Origin: Hyphomicrobiales bacterium
Lineage (GTDB): Bacteria; Pseudomonadota; Alphaproteobacteria; Rhizobiales; Rhizobiaceae
Length of the DNA stretch: 39,305 nt
Direction of reading: 5' to 3'
NCBI GenBank assembly: GCA_900472625.1
Contig: UCIT01000089.1
Span: 1 to 39,305 of the forward strand
Positions within the stretch are counted from its first letter, which is position 1; each line of letters begins with the position of its first letter. The notes under the pieces were generated by a model, which ran no database searches, had not been told where the DNA came from, and was given only the letters and a program-made list of their open reading frames with translations. Shown in pieces: positions 33,093 to 39,305 of the stretch. The translations under genes and the position numbers were made by a program.

Positions 33093-33437
33093 ATGGATAC
33101 GACAGAGATCACCTCGGAACTGACGCAGAGCATCCCGGGAACTCCAGCGCTTGACGCAGGTCCCGCCGCCAACGGCCCGATCGACCTCGCCGACATGCAC
33201 ACGCTCTATTCCGACATGGGCTGGCTGATCGCCGAACGCTTCTCGTCGCTCGAAGACCGCGAGCGGGTGTTCGAACTGATCGAGCTCGGCATGCGCAACG
33301 GCGACCGCAATCTGAAGACCGCCGTCTCGACCGGCCTGATCGAGGCGATGATTTCCCGCACCGGCGCCCAGCCGGCACGATGGCGGCAGATTTCGGCCCA
33401 GCTTGGCCCGCTATCAACCGCCTATGTCCACGGCTAG
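33093..33437 (+). CDS. Uncharacterised 114-residue alpha-helical protein
   Basis: A 114-residue protein I do not recognise. The first 30 residues are Pro/Gly/Ala-rich and likely disordered. The rest (from IDLADMHTLYSDMGWLIAER) looks like three or four amphipathic helices, including RERVFELIELGMRNGDRN and TAVSTGLIEAMI. There is no signal peptide, membrane segment or cysteine. An AAGGAAG site precedes the ATG at 33093, 58 bases after the HTH gene, so the two are likely cotranscribed. Codon composition matches the neighbours. A partner of the HTH protein or an accessory of the importer are both possible. Confidence 0.65.
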   Translation: MDTTEITSELTQSIPGTPALDAGPAANGPIDLADMHTLYSDMGWLIAERFSSLEDRERVFELIELGMRNGDRNLKTAVSTGLIEAMISRTGAQPARWRQISAQLGPLSTAYVHG

Positions 33438-33500
33438 ACTGGGTTTGCTGTAGTCATCCCGGTATCGGCCGGCGTTTCGTCCTAACGGCGGCGGCCGCCC

Positions 33501-34508
33501 TCAGGACGCTTTGACGCCGGCGATGATCTCGCCGAGCAGATCGTGCAGCGCATCGCGATAGCCGTTTCGGGCCGAAGGGCCCGATTCCGCCGAGGTCATG
33601 GCCACCGTCAATCCCAGCGACGGCACGATATAGAGCATCTGGCCGCCATAGCCCCAGGCGAAATGCACGGCCTCGCCGCCGATCTGGCGCCCGAACCAGC
33701 CATAGCCGTAATCGTCTCCGGAAAAGCGCGAGTTGGTGCGCGGCTGCCACGACTGCACGATCCAGTCGGCGGGAACGATCTGCCGGCCATCGGCCGCCTT
33801 TCCGCCATTGCGATAGACTTCGCCGAAAACGGCCAGGGACCGGGCGCTCATCGCCATCTGGTTGCCGCCGAGATAGATGCCCTGCGGATCCTGTTCCCAG
33901 GCGCCGATGCGAAAGCCGTCTGCCGGGCCAAGCCATGCGCGGGCCACCGCCAACGTCGACTGGCCGCTCACTTTCGTCAAGATCGCCGACAGCAGATGCG
34001 TCGATGCGGTCGAATAGAGCATCTGCCCACCCGGCACGTCGTCAAACGGCTGCGCCAAAGCGAACCGCACCCAGTTGCGGCTCGACACCCAGCGACCATA
34101 ATTCGGCCCGGACATGCGCCCCAGCCCGGCCTGCATCGACAGCAGGTTGCCGATGGTGATGTCGTTCATCCTCGGATCGGGAGCGCGCGGCAGGTCGGCC
34201 TTCAGGATCGGCGCGATCTTCTGGTCTGGCCCCTCCAGCAGCCCCTTGCCGATGGCGATCCCGACCAGCGCCGAGATGACAGACTTCGAGGCCGACTTGA
34301 TATTGGCGCTCTCCGTCGCCGTGTGGCCGCGATAGCCATGCTCGGCGACGATCTTGCCGTCCTGCATGACGACGACCGACTTTAGTGGCTGCAACTCCGA
34401 TCGCTGCGACAGCCCTTCGAGCATGACCTTGATATCGGCCGCTTGCTGCGCGGAGGCGGCAAGCGGAGTGAGAAGCAGTGTGGCGGCGACGATTGTTGCT
34501 CTGATCAT
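33501..34508 (-). CDS. Exported serine hydrolase, beta-lactamase (class C) fold
   Basis: A 335-residue protein with a signal peptide (MIRATIVAATLLLTPLAASAQ, cleaved near residue 20), so periplasmic or secreted. The SxxK motif is S72-A-S-K75, which provides the nucleophilic Ser and general-base Lys. The second motif is probably the Tyr in LYSTASTHLL, and the third region is HFAWGYGGQ. The fold is that of class C beta-lactamases, DD-peptidases and esterases such as EstB. The lack of a clean YxN and KTG suggests an esterase or peptidase rather than a beta-lactamase. It lies downstream of nrdF on the same strand, 107 bases away, and is probably a separate unit. Confidence 0.87.
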   Translation of the reverse strand: MIRATIVAATLLLTPLAASAQQAADIKVMLEGLSQRSELQPLKSVVVMQDGKIVAEHGYRGHTATESANIKSASKSVISALVGIAIGKGLLEGPDQKIAPILKADLPRAPDPRMNDITIGNLLSMQAGLGRMSGPNYGRWVSSRNWVRFALAQPFDDVPGGQMLYSTASTHLLSAILTKVSGQSTLAVARAWLGPADGFRIGAWEQDPQGIYLGGNQMAMSARSLAVFGEVYRNGGKAADGRQIVPADWIVQSWQPRTNSRFSGDDYGYGWFGRQIGGEAVHFAWGYGGQMLYIVPSLGLTVAMTSAESGPSARNGYRDALHDLLGEIIAGVKAS

Positions 34509-34615
34509 CCCTGCAAGCTAGGGAAGCCGCGACGCCAATTCATCGGCATGGCGAGCCGATTCACGCCGACGTGACAGGATTTGATCACGCCGGCGCCGAT
34601 CGTCGTCGAGCCTGC

Positions 34616-35590
34616 TCAGAAATCCCAGTCGTCGTCCTCCGTCGCCACGGCCTTGCCGATGACATAGGACGAGCCGGAGCCCGAGAAGAAGTCGTGGTTC
34701 TCGTCGGCGTTCGGCGACAGCGCCGACAAGATCGCCGGATTGACCTTGCAGGCTTCAGCCGGAAACAGCGCCTCGTAGCCGAGATTCATCAGAGCCTTGT
34801 TGGCGTTGTAGTGCAGGAACTTCTTGACGTCTTCGGTCAGCCCGACCCCATCATAAAGCGCTTCGGTGTAGCGAGCCTCGTTGTCGTAAAGCTCGAGTAG
34901 AAGATCGAAGGCGAAGTCCTTGATATCCTGCTTCTTTGCTTCGCTGAGTCGATCGGTCGCGCGCTGGAATTTGTAGCCGATGTAATAGCCATGCACTGCC
35001 TCGTCGCGAATGATCAGGCGGATCATGTCGGCGGTGTTGGTGAGTTTGGCGCGGCTCGACCAGTACATCGGCAGATAGAAGCCGGAATAGAACAGGAAGC
35101 TCTCGAGGAAGACCGATGCCACCTTCCTCTTCAGCGGATCGCCGGAAGAATACTGCTCCATGATCAGCTGCGATTTCCTCTGCAGGAACTCGTTTTCCTC
35201 CGACCAGCGATAGGCGTCGTCGACATCTGATGTCGAGCACAGCGTCGAGAAGATCGAGGAGTAGGAGCGTGCATGCACCGCCTCCATGAAGGAGATGTTG
35301 GAGAGCACCGCCTCCTCGTGCGGCGTTGCCGCATCCTCCATCAGCCGCACCGAACCGACGCCGTTCTGGATCGTGTCGAGCAGCGTCAGGCCGGTGAAGA
35401 CGCGGATCGTCAACTGCTGCTCTTCCGGCCGCAGCGTCGCCCAGGACGGGATGTCGTTCGACAGCGGCACCTTTTCCGGTAGCCAGAAATTGCCGGTCAG
35501 CCGGTTCCAGACCTCGAGATCCTTGTCGTCCTCGATACGGTTCCAGTTGATGGCGCGAATGCGGGCGGCGGGTTTTGTGTGAATGTTCAT
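34616..35590 (-). CDS. nrdF: Class Ib ribonucleotide reductase small subunit NrdF
   Basis: A 324-residue radical-harbouring subunit. It opens with the NrdF pattern AINWNRIEDDKDLEVWNRLTG and FWLPEKVPLSNDIPSW. The dimetal ligands lie in EAVHARSYSSIF and RDEAVHGYYIGYKFQ, with SSIF carrying the neighbourhood of the radical Tyr. It ends with the short acidic tail DDDWDF, which binds the large subunit. The ATG at 35590 has GAGGAAAG before it; earlier starts in the repeat region are rejected. NrdF is separated from nrdE by a 190-base gap that is mostly a palindromic repeat. NrdI in the same operon supports a Mn-type cofactor. Confidence 0.95.
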   Translation of the reverse strand: MNIHTKPAARIRAINWNRIEDDKDLEVWNRLTGNFWLPEKVPLSNDIPSWATLRPEEQQLTIRVFTGLTLLDTIQNGVGSVRLMEDAATPHEEAVLSNISFMEAVHARSYSSIFSTLCSTSDVDDAYRWSEENEFLQRKSQLIMEQYSSGDPLKRKVASVFLESFLFYSGFYLPMYWSSRAKLTNTADMIRLIIRDEAVHGYYIGYKFQRATDRLSEAKKQDIKDFAFDLLLELYDNEARYTEALYDGVGLTEDVKKFLHYNANKALMNLGYEALFPAEACKVNPAILSALSPNADENHDFFSGSGSSYVIGKAVATEDDDWDF

Positions 35591-35625
35591 GGTGTCTTTC
35601 CTCGACAAAATCTGTTGGGGCCAGC

Positions 35626-35743
35626 GCCCCCTCATCCGGCTGCCGCCACCTTCTCCCCGGTGGGGAGAAGGGATATGCCGCAACGTCTCGTTTCCCCTTC
35701 TCCTCCTGGGGAGAAGGTGGCCCGAAGGGTCGGATGAGGGGGC
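35626..35743. repeat. RIME-like rhizobial palindromic intergenic repeat
   Basis: A 118-base palindromic element between nrdE and nrdF. Outer arms GCCCCCTCATCCG (35626-35638) and CGGATGAGGGGGC (35731-35743) are perfect 13-bp inverted repeats. Inner arms CCACCTTCTCCCC (35646-35658) and GGGGAGAAGGTGG (35708-35720) are also perfect 13-bp inverted repeats, with further small GGGGAG/CTCCCC hairpins inside. The CCCTCATCCGGC and CCTTCTCCCC modules are those of Rhizobium-specific intergenic mosaic elements (RIME), dispersed in many copies in Rhizobiaceae genomes. Inside an operon it would form a large mRNA hairpin. It supports the taxonomic call. Confidence 0.9.
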
Positions 35744-35777
35744 TATCCGTTGGCCGCTATCAACCTTCTCTCAAAAC

Positions 35778-37961
35778 TCACAGCGCGCAGGACACACAGC
35801 CCTGCACCTCGGTACCCTCGAGCGCCATCTGCCGCAGGCGGATGTAGTAGATGGTTTTGATGCCCTTCTTCCAGGCGTAGATCTGCGCCTTGTTGATGTC
35901 GCGCGTCGTCGCCGTGTCGCGGAAGAACAGCGTCAGCGACAGCCCTTGGTCGACGTGCTGGGTCGCTGCCGCATAGGTGTCGATGATCTTCTCCGGGCCG
36001 ATCTCGTAGGCGTCCTGGTAGTAGTCGAGATTGTCGTTGGTCATGAAGGCGGCGGGATAGTAGACGCGGCCGATCTTGCCTTCCTTGCGGATCTCGATCT
36101 TCGAGACGATCGGGTGGATCGAGGAGGTCGAATGGTTGATATACGAGATCGAGCCGGTCGGCGGCACGGCCTGCAGGTTCTGGTTATAGAGGCCTGATGT
36201 CATCACCGCCTGCTTCAGCGCCAGCCAGTCCTCCTGCGTCGGGATACGGATGCCCGCGGTTTCGAACAGTTCGGCGACGCGCGCCGTCGCTGGCGTCCAC
36301 TCGGCTTCGGTGTATTTGTCGAAATACTTGCCCGACGCATATTTCGAATTCTCGAAGCCTTTGAAGCTCTTGCCGCGTTCGGTTGCCAGAAGGTTCGAGG
36401 CGCGAATGGCGTGGTAGGTCACCGTATAGAAGTAGATGTTGGTGAAATCGATCCCTTCTTCCGAGCCGTAATGGATGCGCTCTCGGGCGAGATAGCCATG
36501 CAGGTTCATCTGGCCGAGCCCGATCGCGTGGCTGTCGTCGTTGCCCTTCGCAACGGATGGCACCGAGGCGATATGGCTCATATCGGACACCGCCGTCAGC
36601 GCCCGGATCGCGGTTTCGATCGTCCGGCCGAAGTCGGTGCTGTCCATCGCCGCCGCGATGTTCAGCGAGCCGAGATTGCAGGAGATGTCCTTGCCCATCA
36701 CCTTGTAGGAAAGGTCGTCGTTGAACGCGCTGGCTTGGCTGACCTGCAGTATCTCGGAGCAGAGGTTGCTCATCGTGATCCGCCCGGCGATCGGGTTAGC
36801 ACGGTTCACCGTGTCTTCGAACATGATGTAGGGATAGCCGCTCTCGAACTGGATTTCGGCGATCACCTGGAAGAAGTCGCGAGCCTTTATTTTCTTCTTC
36901 TTGATCCTGATGTCGGCCACCATCTCGCGGTATTTCTCCGTCACCGAGATCTCGCTGAACGGCACGCCATAGACGCGCTCCACGTCGTAGGGCGAAAACA
37001 GGTACATGTCCTCGTTGTTCTTCGCCAGTTCGAAGGTGATGTCGGGGACGACGACGCCGAGCGACAGCGTCTTGATGCGGATCTTCTCGTCGGCATTCTC
37101 GCGCTTGGTATCGAGGAAGCGCATGATGTCGGGATGGTGGGCGTTGAGATAAACCGCCCCCGCCCCCTGCCGTGCTCCGAGCTGGTTGGCGTAGGAGAAA
37201 CTGTCTTCCAGCAGCTTCATGACGGGAATGACGCCGGAGGACTGGTTTTCGATCTGCTTGATGGGAGCGCCCATCTCGCGCAGGTTGGTCAGCGACAACG
37301 CAACGCCGCCGCCCCGCTTCGACAGCTGCAGCGACGAATTGATGCCGCGGGCAATGCTCTCCATGTTGTCTTCGATGCGCAGCAGGAAGCAGGACACCAG
37401 CTCGCCGCGCTGCTTCTTGCCGGCGTTGAGGAAGGTGGGCGTCGCCGGCTGGAAGCGACCGGCGATGATCTCGTCCACCATATCGGTGGCGAGCGCCTCG
37501 TTGCCCTGCGCCAGCGTCAGCGCCACCATGCAGATGCGGTCCTCGTAGCGTTCGAGATAGCGCTTTCCGTCAAAGGTCTTCAGCGTGTAGCTGGTGTAGT
37601 ACTTGAAGGCGCCGAGAAAGGTCGGGAAGCGGAATTTCTTGTCGTAGGCATGGTCGAACAGCCCGCGCACGAAGTTGAACGAATACTGGTCCAGCACCTC
37701 GCGCTCGTAATAACCTTCGGTCACGAGATAATCGAGCTTCTCCCTGAGGTTATGGAAGAAGACGGTGTTCTGGTTGACGTGTTGGAGGAAGTACTGCTTG
37801 GCCGCCATCCGGTCCTTGTCGAGCTGGATCTTTCCCGCGTCGTCATAGAGGTTCAGCATCGCGTTCAGGGCGTGGTAGTCCAGTGTCGTCTCCGGCGCCT
37901 TTGCGCCTTGAGTGTTGGCGTCAGAGCTCTTTGCCGGCGCAGCGAGGGTCAGCGTGTCCAA
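35778..37961 (-). CDS. nrdE: Class Ib ribonucleotide reductase large subunit NrdE
   Basis: A 727-residue catalytic subunit that reduces ribonucleoside diphosphates. It matches E. coli NrdE closely throughout: LDYHALNAMLNLYDDAGKIQ, FRFPTFLGAFKYYTSYTLKTFDGKRYLER, the redox Cys in GELVSCFLLRIEDNMESI, the radical Cys region in MSNLCSEILQ, PPTGSISYINH, and the C-terminal pair CVSCAL reduced by NrdH. The start is uncertain. No ATG lies ahead of the conserved region, so I chose TTG at 37961, which overlaps the end of nrdI by 13 bases and gives the usual N-terminal length. Upstream readings run into nrdI. Like other class Ib enzymes it lacks the N-terminal ATP-cone. Confidence 0.95.
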   Translation of the reverse strand: MDTLTLAAPAKSSDANTQGAKAPETTLDYHALNAMLNLYDDAGKIQLDKDRMAAKQYFLQHVNQNTVFFHNLREKLDYLVTEGYYEREVLDQYSFNFVRGLFDHAYDKKFRFPTFLGAFKYYTSYTLKTFDGKRYLERYEDRICMVALTLAQGNEALATDMVDEIIAGRFQPATPTFLNAGKKQRGELVSCFLLRIEDNMESIARGINSSLQLSKRGGGVALSLTNLREMGAPIKQIENQSSGVIPVMKLLEDSFSYANQLGARQGAGAVYLNAHHPDIMRFLDTKRENADEKIRIKTLSLGVVVPDITFELAKNNEDMYLFSPYDVERVYGVPFSEISVTEKYREMVADIRIKKKKIKARDFFQVIAEIQFESGYPYIMFEDTVNRANPIAGRITMSNLCSEILQVSQASAFNDDLSYKVMGKDISCNLGSLNIAAAMDSTDFGRTIETAIRALTAVSDMSHIASVPSVAKGNDDSHAIGLGQMNLHGYLARERIHYGSEEGIDFTNIYFYTVTYHAIRASNLLATERGKSFKGFENSKYASGKYFDKYTEAEWTPATARVAELFETAGIRIPTQEDWLALKQAVMTSGLYNQNLQAVPPTGSISYINHSTSSIHPIVSKIEIRKEGKIGRVYYPAAFMTNDNLDYYQDAYEIGPEKIIDTYAAATQHVDQGLSLTLFFRDTATTRDINKAQIYAWKKGIKTIYYIRLRQMALEGTEVQGCVSCAL

Positions 37962-38344
37962 AATCGTTCCAATCCGTATCTGACGTTGACGACATCCTCG
38001 TCCGTGCCGAGAAGCTCGAACCGGTAGAGGTAGGGCACCTGGCATTTGGCCGCGATGATGTCGCCGGCGATCCCGTAGGTCGCGCCGAAGTTGCTGTTTC
38101 CCGCGGCAATGACGCCGCGAATGTTTGCCCGGTTGCCCGCCTCGTTGAGGAAGCGGATCACCTGTTTCGGAACGGCGCCCTTGCCACCCTCGCCGGCATA
38201 GGTCGGCACCACGAGGACGAAGGGCGCGCTGACGCTCAGGCCGTCGGCGGGATCCTGCGGGATCCGCATCGCCGGCAGGCCGAGCTTCGAGACGAAGCGA
38301 TGGGTGTTCTCTGACCGGCTCGAGTAGTAGACGATCTGCCCCAT
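37949..38344 (-). CDS. nrdI: Flavodoxin-like protein NrdI
   Basis: A 131-residue flavoprotein that supplies the oxidant for assembling the manganese-tyrosyl radical cofactor of NrdF. Characteristic segments are IVYYSSRSENTHRFV at the FMN phosphate loop, VVPTYAGEG, and GVIAAGNSNFGATYGIAGDII. The ATG at 38344 has GGAGG eight bases upstream; a longer frame reaching into nrdH is rejected. Gene order H-I-E-F and overlap with nrdE are standard. Confidence 0.95.
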   Translation of the reverse strand: MGQIVYYSSRSENTHRFVSKLGLPAMRIPQDPADGLSVSAPFVLVVPTYAGEGGKGAVPKQVIRFLNEAGNRANIRGVIAAGNSNFGATYGIAGDIIAAKCQVPYLYRFELLGTDEDVVNVRYGLERFWTR

Positions 38345-38355
38345 CGCCTCCGGCC

Positions 38356-38577
38356 TCACGCGAGCGCGCTGATCATGTCGGGGCGGAACCCCGCCCAATG
38401 GTGCTCGCCGGCGATCACCACAGGCACCTGCCGGTAGCCGAGGCCCTGCACCAGCTCATAGGCGGCGGCATCGGTGGAGACGTCGATGATGTCGTATGCG
38501 ATGCCCTGGCGGTCGAGTGCGCGGGTGGTGGCTGTGCACTGGACGCAGGCCGGCTTGCTGTAGACGGTAATGCTCAT
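38356..38577 (-). CDS. nrdH: Glutaredoxin-like electron donor NrdH
   Basis: A 73-residue thioredoxin-fold protein that passes electrons from thioredoxin reductase to NrdE. The redox motif CVQC is at residues 11-14 (YSKPACVQCTAT), and the C-terminal half has the NrdH pattern GYRQVPVVIAGEHHWAGFRPD. GAGGAAG before the ATG at 38577 supports the start. It is the first gene of nrdHIEF, about 300 bases downstream of the end of the cobalamin aptamer. NrdI starts 11 bases after its stop. Confidence 0.95.
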   Translation of the reverse strand: MSITVYSKPACVQCTATTRALDRQGIAYDIIDVSTDAAAYELVQGLGYRQVPVVIAGEHHWAGFRPDMISALA

Positions 38578-38883
38578 GGTCTTCCTCGTATGGGCAAAAG
38601 GACAATCGATGGGACATGGGGCCGCGACCGGGCATCCGCCGATGCCCGCGCGAAAATCAGGAATGCAACGACGCGCCATCGCAGCGGCGTCTCGAAGACA
38701 CCGACACCAGGACACGCAAGACACCGTGGCGCGCTATTCGCGCAGGTGCGGAAAATAGGAACTGGACATGGACTTCACCCCGAAGTTGGCAACAGCGAAG
38801 CTTCGGGCGGTAGCGGCAGCGCGGACTTCATTCCGCACATCGTCGCGACCTTCCGGACACCCCGCCCGTGGACGTTTCGTTTT
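38578..38883 (-). other. Long leader between the cobalamin aptamer and nrdH
   Basis: About 300 transcribed bases separate the aptamer from nrdH. A perfect 7-bp hairpin, GGGCATC/GATGCCC, lies at 38630-38647, about 50 bases upstream of the start, and a shorter palindrome CGAAGCTTCG is further upstream. No stem followed by a T run is evident, so the switch may act on translation or by long-range pairing near the ribosome binding site. No convincing ORF is seen in the leader. Confidence 0.5.
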
Positions 38884-39075
38884 AGGCAGGTCTCCTGGCT
38901 CGCGGGTCGCAACATCTGCCCTCGCCTTCCCGAAGCGATCGCTTCAGTGGCTTTGTCGAACAGATGCTCGCCGCTTACAGTTGCGGGGGCAGCTCCGGCA
39001 TTGCGGCGTTCGTCATGAACAACCACGCACCGTATTCCCGTCTTAGCTCCTGACTGGTGAGAATCAGAAGAACCT
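38884..39075 (-). promoter_or_regulatory. Cobalamin (B12) riboswitch upstream of nrdHIEF
   Basis: On the minus strand the aptamer shows the conserved elements in order: GACGGGAATACGG, then GCTGCCCCCGCAACTGTAAG (38974-38993), then the B12 box with GCCACTG and CGGGAAGGC flanking a GAAGCGATCGCTTC hairpin (38924-38951), then GAGCCAGGAGACCTGCC near the 3' end. AGGTT (39071-39075) can close the structure with GACCT near the 3' end. Bound adenosylcobalamin normally lowers expression. Placed ahead of a B12-independent ribonucleotide reductase, it would shut off nrdHIEF when B12 is available for a class II enzyme (NrdJ), which must be encoded elsewhere if so. Confidence 0.95.
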
Positions 39076-39078
39076 CGA

Positions 39079-39094
39079 ACACTAGATATAGTAT
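39079..39094. promoter_or_regulatory. NrdR-box-like site
   Basis: ACACTAGATATAGTAT matches the NrdR consensus acaCwAtATaTwGtgt at 14 of 16 positions and overlaps the predicted -10 region of the nrd promoter, a usual location for NrdR repression. NrdR boxes generally occur in pairs about three helical turns apart; I found no convincing second box at that spacing, which lowers confidence. Confidence 0.6.
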
Positions 39095-39115
39095 ATGAGG
39101 TTAAAATCCCGTCAA
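39088..39115 (-). promoter_or_regulatory. Predicted promoter of nrdHIEF
   Basis: On the minus strand, TTGACG (39110-39115) and TACTAT (39088-39093) are separated by 16 bases, a good housekeeping-type promoter. Transcription would start close to 39080, just ahead of the riboswitch. An alternative -10 TATACT (39090-39095) gives a shorter spacer. Confidence 0.6.
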
Positions 39116-39305
39116 CGGGTATGATTACATGGCGTCGATATCGATGTGGATAAATCTGCGGTGAAAAAATTCGAGATCGGATTTCCCCGCTTTCCGCGCC
39201 TGTGCCATCATTTCCCCGTCCCGTTATCGGATACACCGGCAGGCGTGCCGGCGAGGCGGGATCGGCGCTTGATATGAGGGTGAGAGGCAAAACCTCATGG
39301 CACGG
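39116..39305. other. Right end of window, upstream of the nrd promoter
   Basis: No gene is supported. An ATG at 39297 preceded by GAGAGG could be the start of a rightward gene, but only three codons are visible. The palindrome CGATATCG near 39137-39144 is AT-centred but does not match a second NrdR box. Confidence 0.35.

Noticed and set aside
36411..38027. A 538-codon open frame on the plus strand opposite nrdE
   Set aside because: It is antisense to a highly conserved gene, has a composition typical of a high-GC shadow frame (rich in Val, Asp, His, Arg), and shows no domain.
38630..38647. Hairpin GGGCATC/GATGCCC as the riboswitch terminator
   Set aside because: No T run follows on the transcribed strand, so it is listed only as a structure in the leader.
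39110..39150. A second NrdR box around the CGATATCG palindrome
   Set aside because: The flanks do not match the consensus and the spacing of about 54 bases from the first box is wrong for an NrdR pair.

Overview
The window looks like a chromosomal or large-replicon segment from a high-GC alphaproteobacterium, most likely a member of the Rhizobiaceae (Rhizobium, Sinorhizobium, Agrobacterium or a close relative). The case rests on the density of ABC importers, a class Ib ribonucleotide reductase operon nrdHIEF behind a cobalamin riboswitch, and a mosaic palindromic repeat of the RIME kind between nrdE and nrdF. No rRNA, tRNA, CRISPR array, transposase or phage gene was seen.

Region 1 (about 150-10100, + strand) is a complete guanidine assimilation operon. 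A very good sigma-54 -24/-12 promoter (273-288) leads directly into a guanidine-I (ykkC) riboswitch (304-423) and an intrinsic terminator (422-462). Then come a NitT/TauT-type ABC importer (binding protein, permease, ATPase), two DUF1989 proteins that together match the carboxyguanidine deiminase CgdAB, a biotin-dependent carboxylase of the urea/guanidine carboxylase family, and allophanate hydrolase. Guanidine would be imported, carboxylated, deiminated to allophanate and split to ammonia and CO2. Nitrogen limitation (sigma-54) and guanidine (riboswitch) would both be needed for expression.

Region 2 (10100-16100) has two similar alpha/beta hydrolases, one with a signal peptide and one without, a 34-codon ORF coupled to the second, and an isochorismatase-like cysteine hydrolase, all on +. 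They converge on a 911-residue STAND-type regulator (OmpR-like DNA-binding domain, NTPase, helical repeats) on the - strand. The substrate is unknown.

Region 3 (16600-27000) is a sugar or glycoside uptake and oxidation cluster. It has a CUT1-type ABC importer (binding protein, ATPase, two permeases), a GNAT acetyltransferase, two xylose-isomerase-like TIM-barrel enzymes, a GMC flavin oxidoreductase, a Gfo/Idh/MocA oxidoreductase and a divergent GntR/HutC repressor. A perfect operator palindrome sits between the -35 and -10 of the importer promoter. The enzyme set suggests a route through a 3-keto-sugar. A CHASE4-GGDEF-EAL cyclic-di-GMP protein (26990-29110) converges on the repressor gene.

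Region 4 (29100-33440) is a betaine/choline-type ABC importer (ATPase with a long C-terminal extension, permease, binding protein) preceded by a 500-base AT-rich leader with palindromes. It is followed by a small helix-turn-helix protein and an uncharacterised 114-residue protein.

Region 5 (33500-39305, - strand) holds a secreted serine hydrolase of the beta-lactamase/esterase fold and then nrdHIEF. The nrd operon is headed by a promoter overlapping an NrdR-box-like site and by a full cobalamin riboswitch, so a B12-independent reductase is probably switched off when B12 is available.
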